The notes under the pieces: generated by a model | Told to the model about the DNA's origin: nothing | Seen by the model: only the letters and a program-made list of their open reading frames with translations | Database searches by the model: none | Source of the DNA: an uncultured Pseudomonadota bacterium | GTDB lineage: Bacteria > Myxococcota_A > UBA796 > GCA-2862545 | DNA: 64,000 nucleotides | Reading direction: 5' to 3' | NCBI GenBank assembly: GCA_913061235.1 | Contig: CAJXTB010000003.1 | Location: 62,001-126,000, forward strand | In this document: in pieces, positions 60,388 to 64,000 of the stretch | Position numbering within the stretch: position 1 is the stretch's first letter | Layout of the letters: every line of letters starts with the position of its first letter | Program-made: the position numbers and the translations under genes

Positions 60388-60945
60388 TTACCCTAGCCCA
60401 CCCACCAAGCTATCCGCCGCGCAATAGACCGGGACGGGGCCTCCCATCTCTCGAGCACACCCGCGCAGAAAGACAGCCGCCGTATTGGAGACCACACGAA
60501 CGACGGTCCTATCCGTGCAGGACACCAGTACATCGCCCCGGGAATATCTGTTCCCATCCACGCTGACGGCCCCAGCAAGCATCAGACCAATGCAGCTTCC
60601 GTCGCCGTCCCAACCGCCGTTTTCGCCCGTGGGGGCGCGGCGCTCAAGCCACACCGGAGAGCCTCCCTCGCAGGACAGGTCAATGCGCTCGACACCTTGA
60701 GCCACGGTGGACCAACGGGTGCGTTCAGCCCGATCCAACCAATCCGCTAGAATACGAGGCAGGTCAGTGGACTTACGAGAATGGTCCAGTACGGCCGGAC
60801 TATCAGTCCCGATTGCCCGTTCATCACAAACCGCACAAACACTGCGATGACAGTCCACAATCAGTGAAAGACCACCAGGCAGTTCCGCCGTTTGGCGCAG
60901 TGTTAGCCATTCATCTGGAGGGTGCTGAGTGGGCCCCAAGGACAT
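60388..60945 (-). CDS. ChrR-like zinc anti-sigma factor with degenerate cupin domain
   Basis: 185 residues. The N-terminal part has His8, His33, Cys37 and Cys40 in CHRSVCAVC, the zinc-ligand spacing of R. sphaeroides ChrR (H6, H31, C35, C38) shifted by two, and LPGGLSLIVDCH is the ChrR anti-sigma helix. The C-terminal cupin (GSCIGLMLAGAVSVDGNRYSRGD) lacks the expected His-x-His metal ligands, so it may sense something other than ChrR's singlet-oxygen signal or have lost sensing. The cognate ECF sigma factor is not adjacent, making it an orphan. A 43-bp inverted-repeat region lies upstream (61055-61107). Confidence 0.68.
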   Translation of the reverse strand: MSLGPTQHPPDEWLTLRQTAELPGGLSLIVDCHRSVCAVCDERAIGTDSPAVLDHSRKSTDLPRILADWLDRAERTRWSTVAQGVERIDLSCEGGSPVWLERRAPTGENGGWDGDGSCIGLMLAGAVSVDGNRYSRGDVLVSCTDRTVVRVVSNTAAVFLRGCAREMGGPVPVYCAADSLVGGLG

Positions 60946-61054
60946 GAATACTCCGTCGACGTCGATGTCACTCTACAACCGAAGTCACAGAGAGCCAGTG
61001 ACCGCACACTGCGGACCGAGGGCGACCCTATCATGAGGTGAAAGGGGAATGATA

Positions 61055-61107
61055 GTATTCAGAAAGTTTAGAGACTCTGCGCTATCTAACTTCACTATTC
61101 TGAATAC
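61055..61107. promoter_or_regulatory. AT-rich inverted repeat upstream of the ChrR-like gene
   Basis: GTATTCAGAA (61055-61064) and TTCTGAATAC (61098-61107) form a perfect 10-bp inverted repeat, with AGTT and AACT extending inwards. The 70-90 bp around it are AT-rich, in strong contrast with the GC-rich surroundings. It lies in the 277-bp gap 60946-61222 between two minus-strand genes, ygiQ (upstream) and the ChrR-like gene. It could be an operator, a promoter region, a terminator of ygiQ, or a recombination site. Confidence 0.5.
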
Positions 61108-61222
61108 AGAAGGGTAGAAAAACCTGTCAGATGACGCGGCACGAGCAATTCACCACGTACCCAATGTCGTTGCCTACCCAACAGGTTTTGTACTACCCGA
61201 GCTCGGACCCTTCTGGGCGCTC

Positions 61223-63139
61223 TCAGCTGACTTCAGCGACAGCTTCCCAGGTCTCTTCACGCTCTTCCCACTTCGTTGCACGCTCTACCTTAATTCCCAT
61301 GTGCGTATCAAATCGAACGCCCTTGGAGTGCTGGCTCTTGTTCGACCACGCACCATACGAAGGTCCAGGTGGAACCAGGAAATTCTTGCCTCGGCCGATG
61401 TGTTCGCCGAAGCCCCACGCCAGCAGCGCTTCACGAACGTGCGGCCACTCTTCGCGCTTCCAGTAGAACAACAGGGCGCGCTGCCGTGCGCGTTCCTTCG
61501 GGTCCTTCGCTACGTGGACCTCCTTGCCGGTGAAGGGGTCCTTTCCACTGTGGTAGGTGGCGGTGGCCAGCGTTGCGGGTGTGGGCATGAACATCTGAAC
61601 CTGACGCGGACGCAGCTCATGCTGCTTCATGTACAGCGCCAACTCTACCGTTTCCGACGGCCCAATCCCTGGGTGTGCGCACTGGAAGTACGGAACCAGG
61701 AACTGCTTTTTACCCAGGTCTGCATTCGCCTTACGGAAGCGATTCATGAAGGCTGTAAAGTACTCAATCTTCGGCTTCTTCATGTTCGCGAGCGCATTGT
61801 CCGATGCATGCTCAGGAGCCACGGACAGCTGGCCTTGAACATGATGCTCAGCCAGCTCTTCGACGAACTCATCATCGAGTGAGGCCAGGTCGTAGCGGAT
61901 ACCACTGTTGACGTAGACCTTCCGAATGCCAGGAGTGGTCCGTGCCTTGCGAAGCAGCTCAAGGTAGGGCTTGTGGTCGGTGCCGTAGAACTTGCAGCGG
62001 ATGGGGTGAAGGCAGCTGACCCGGCGGCAGACCTTGTTCGCCTCTTCATCATTGCAGGCCATGTGGAACATGTTTGCGGTGGGGCCGCCCAGGTCGCTAA
62101 TAATCCCGTTGAACCCTTTGCGTTGCGGAAGCGCTTCCACTTCCCTCATCACGCTCTCGGTGCTCCGACTGGTGACGTCCTTGCCCTGGTGAATGGTCAG
62201 TGCGCAGAAGCTACAGCCCCCGCTACAGCCACGGTTGACGGTCACGGAGCCCTGCATGGACTGAAGGGCGGCAATGGGCTGGCGGTAGCAAGGATGCGGC
62301 TCGTAGGTGAACGGAAGCTCGTGCAAGCGGTCCATCTCGGCGGTGGTCAGCGGCACAGCCGGCGTGTTCTGCACGACGTGTCGCGAACCGTGAGCCTGCA
62401 CAACAATCCGGCCGCAGTGCGGATTGGATTCTTTGTACATGACCTTGGTGACTTCGTTCATGGCATCACCGCTGGCCTTGCACTCAGCGAGGCTGGGCAC
62501 CGTGATGACGTTTTCGCCTTCAGGAGGCGTCTCCTTTGCACCGAGCGAGTACGCGACTCCGGGAATGTCACGGCAGTCCTGCGGCGTTCCGCCGTCGCGA
62601 AGCCTCTGCGCAATGGCTACGACAGGGTGCTCGCCCATGCCAAACACACACAGGTCCGCCTTGCTGTCGATGAGCATGCTGCCGCGAACCTTGTTCTGCC
62701 AGAAGTCGTAGTGGGCCAACCGGCGCAGCGAGGCCTCAACACCACCAATCACAATTGGAACACCCTTGTGGGCTTGCCGTAGGCGCGACACGTAAGCAAT
62801 CGTCGCCCGGTCAGGCCGTCCACCAATCGTGCCACCCGGTGTGTAGGCATCTTTGCTGCGCAAGCGCTTTGCGGCGGTGTACTTGTTGACCATGGTGTCC
62901 ATGTTCCCGGCGGTCACGCCGAAGAACAGGTTGGGACGGCCCAGTGTGCGAAAGCTGTCGGGGTCTTCCCAGTCGGGCTGCGCAATGATGCCAACGCTGA
63001 AGCCATGGCTCTCTACCCAGCGTCCAATCGCAGACACACCCCAGCTCGGGTGGTCCACGTAGGCGTCTCCAGTGATGAGAATGATGTCGAGCGGCTTTCC
63101 GTTCGTTTCCTCAAGAGTCATCGGAAGGGGGCGTCGCAT
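61223..63139 (-). CDS. ygiQ: YgiQ-family radical SAM protein
   Basis: 638 residues. N-terminal domain with DIILITGDAYVDHPSWGVSA, GVTAGNMDTMVNKYTA and VIGGVEASLRRLAHYDFW typical of YgiQ. The radical SAM Cys motif is CSGGCSFC around residues 303-310 (VTVNRGCSGGCSFCALT). C-terminal part has QVQMFMPTPATLATATYHSG. Size matches family. AGAGGT lies four bases before ATG 63139. The function of YgiQ is not established. A Lys-rich C-terminus is present. Confidence 0.94.
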   Translation of the reverse strand: MRRPLPMTLEETNGKPLDIILITGDAYVDHPSWGVSAIGRWVESHGFSVGIIAQPDWEDPDSFRTLGRPNLFFGVTAGNMDTMVNKYTAAKRLRSKDAYTPGGTIGGRPDRATIAYVSRLRQAHKGVPIVIGGVEASLRRLAHYDFWQNKVRGSMLIDSKADLCVFGMGEHPVVAIAQRLRDGGTPQDCRDIPGVAYSLGAKETPPEGENVITVPSLAECKASGDAMNEVTKVMYKESNPHCGRIVVQAHGSRHVVQNTPAVPLTTAEMDRLHELPFTYEPHPCYRQPIAALQSMQGSVTVNRGCSGGCSFCALTIHQGKDVTSRSTESVMREVEALPQRKGFNGIISDLGGPTANMFHMACNDEEANKVCRRVSCLHPIRCKFYGTDHKPYLELLRKARTTPGIRKVYVNSGIRYDLASLDDEFVEELAEHHVQGQLSVAPEHASDNALANMKKPKIEYFTAFMNRFRKANADLGKKQFLVPYFQCAHPGIGPSETVELALYMKQHELRPRQVQMFMPTPATLATATYHSGKDPFTGKEVHVAKDPKERARQRALLFYWKREEWPHVREALLAWGFGEHIGRGKNFLVPPGPSYGAWSNKSQHSKGVRFDTHMGIKVERATKWEEREETWEAVAEVS

Positions 63140-63198
63140 GCAAACCTCTGGTGGTTGTGGCGTGTAACGCTCCCGAGGGTTGCGTGGCTAAAACCAGT

Positions 63199-63891
63199 CT
63201 ATTCGATGGCGCAGCCGTCGCTGTCGCATGCAACTCCGTCCGAATTCTGGACCGGTACGACTCGCCGTTCAACGGCCTGTTTCATAGCCTGCACCAAGTT
63301 CTCCGGCGGATGGGCTCCCGATACAGCCACCGATTCTTCGAATACAAAGAACGGCACACCGGTCACACCGATTTGTTTGGCGAGCTGCAAGTCCGTGCGA
63401 ACGGCCTCCGCATACGCGTCAGTCTCCAACACGCGGCGGACCTGAGCTTCGTCTAGGCCCACATCTACGGCTAGACCTACAAGCGCCTCAGCCTTGCCCA
63501 CAGCAACCCCTTGCTCGAAGTAGCCGCTGAACAGACGCGCCTTGAGCGCATCCTGAAGACCGTGTTCTGCCGCAAAATGCAGCAAGCGATGGGCGTTGAA
63601 GGTGTTGCCCGGGCGAATCTTGGAGAAGTCGAAAGCCACGCCAACCTCGGCGCCGCGCTCGGACATCTGTTCAATCCAGCCCTGTGCTTCTTGGCGTGTC
63701 TTACCGTACTTGCTGGCCAGTTTCTGAACGTAGTCCCCTTCCACAACCTCTGGCGCAGACGGGTCCAGCTGAAAAGACCGCCAGCGAATCTCAACGGTTT
63801 CCCCATCAAAAGACTCAAGCGCCTTCAACAGGTTGCCACGTCCAACGGAACACCAGGGACACATCACGTCTGACCACACATCCACTCTCAT
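63199..63891 (-). CDS. DsbA-family (FrnE-like) oxidoreductase
   Basis: 230 residues, cytoplasmic DsbA-like thioredoxin fold with an inserted helical domain. Active site Cys11-x-x-Cys14 in DVMCPWCSVG, the cis-Pro loop TGVPFFVFEESVAVSGAHPP, and a second Cys pair at the C-terminus (VACDSDGCAIE) like that of Deinococcus FrnE, which is implicated in oxidative-stress tolerance. ATG 63891 has GGAG six bases upstream. Two GTG codons before it (63897) are possible but worse. The last 109 bp of the window are non-coding or belong to the next gene, and I see nothing in them. Confidence 0.9.
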   Translation of the reverse strand: MRVDVWSDVMCPWCSVGRGNLLKALESFDGETVEIRWRSFQLDPSAPEVVEGDYVQKLASKYGKTRQEAQGWIEQMSERGAEVGVAFDFSKIRPGNTFNAHRLLHFAAEHGLQDALKARLFSGYFEQGVAVGKAEALVGLAVDVGLDEAQVRRVLETDAYAEAVRTDLQLAKQIGVTGVPFFVFEESVAVSGAHPPENLVQAMKQAVERRVVPVQNSDGVACDSDGCAIE

Positions 63892-64000
63892 CACCACTCC
63901 AACAGTTGCCGGTCGAACCTAGTCACCCGAGCACAAGCGTCAGGTCAGGGCTTGTCATGCCCGCAGGTCTACCCGCGAAGGTCAATGAACCACGACGTCT

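Noticed and set aside
1-64000. CRISPR arrays, insertion sequences, prophage, integrase or attachment sites.
   Set aside because: No spaced direct-repeat array, transposase, integrase or phage structural gene was recognised; the HNH gene alone does not indicate a mobile element.

Overview
The window is GC-rich chromosomal DNA of a Gram-negative bacterium. It has outer-membrane-type proteins, many lipoprotein signal peptides, a tripartite RND pump and the murein-recycling ligase Mpl. A Myxococcota (former Deltaproteobacteria) source is the best guess. The reasons are a Ser/Thr kinase with a C-terminal WD40-type beta region, an FHA/winged-helix regulator, Asp-Thr-rich lipoprotein tails, DUF4397-type repeats and many orphan lipoproteins. 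This is inference from gene content, not from a marker gene. Coding density is very high, many neighbours overlap by ATGA or TTGA, and GTG/TTG starts are common. I found no rRNA, no convincing tRNA, no CRISPR array, no insertion sequence and no phage genes.

Layout. (1) 1-2938: a cut-off family 2 glycosyltransferase, Mpl and a beta-barrel-like protein. (2) 2935-6807: an HNH endonuclease, divergent from a coupled class III aminotransferase - LuxE-like - LuxC-like operon that could turn a carboxylic acid into an aldehyde and then an amine. (3) 6832-13456: group 2 sigma-70 factor, TrpRS, alpha/beta hydrolase, thiolase with a polyprenyl-synthase-like protein lacking its Asp motifs, and two hypothetical proteins. 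(4) 13563-25944: a small membrane protein, a degenerate RimB-like aspartic-protease domain, then nine tightly packed genes: heterodimeric ABC exporter, class III sirtuin, response regulator, histidine kinase and a CusCBA-like metal efflux pump. (5) 26754-37562: motA-motB-fliL-fliM-fliN-fliO-fliP-fliQ-fliR-flhB followed without a gap by an FHA/winged-helix protein and a membrane Ser/Thr kinase.

(6) 37600-44118: TatD, a PolX/PHP protein with a degenerate polymerase site, lipoproteins, a Tat-exported His-rich protein and an AlkB-like oxygenase. (7) 44163-51499: FAD oxidoreductase with a membrane polyferredoxin, a metallophosphoesterase lipoprotein, HrpB helicase and a lipoprotein with ComEA-like helix-hairpin-helix repeats. 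(8) 58162 down to 51591, minus strand: a five-gene operon of an unknown protein, a Rieske domain fused to a glutamate-synthase-type FMN domain, a Rieske domain fused to a thiamine-diphosphate enzyme, a CPA1 cation/proton antiporter and an MscS-type channel broken by an in-frame amber codon. (9) 58533-63891: epimerase, exonuclease/phosphatase-family lipoprotein, orphan ChrR-like anti-sigma factor, YgiQ radical SAM protein and a FrnE-like DsbA protein.

The strongest candidates for new biology are the double-Rieske operon, the aminotransferase-LuxE-LuxC cassette, the coupling of a flagellar operon to an FHA regulator and a Ser/Thr kinase, and a heptamer inverted-repeat element inserted between fliQ and fliR.
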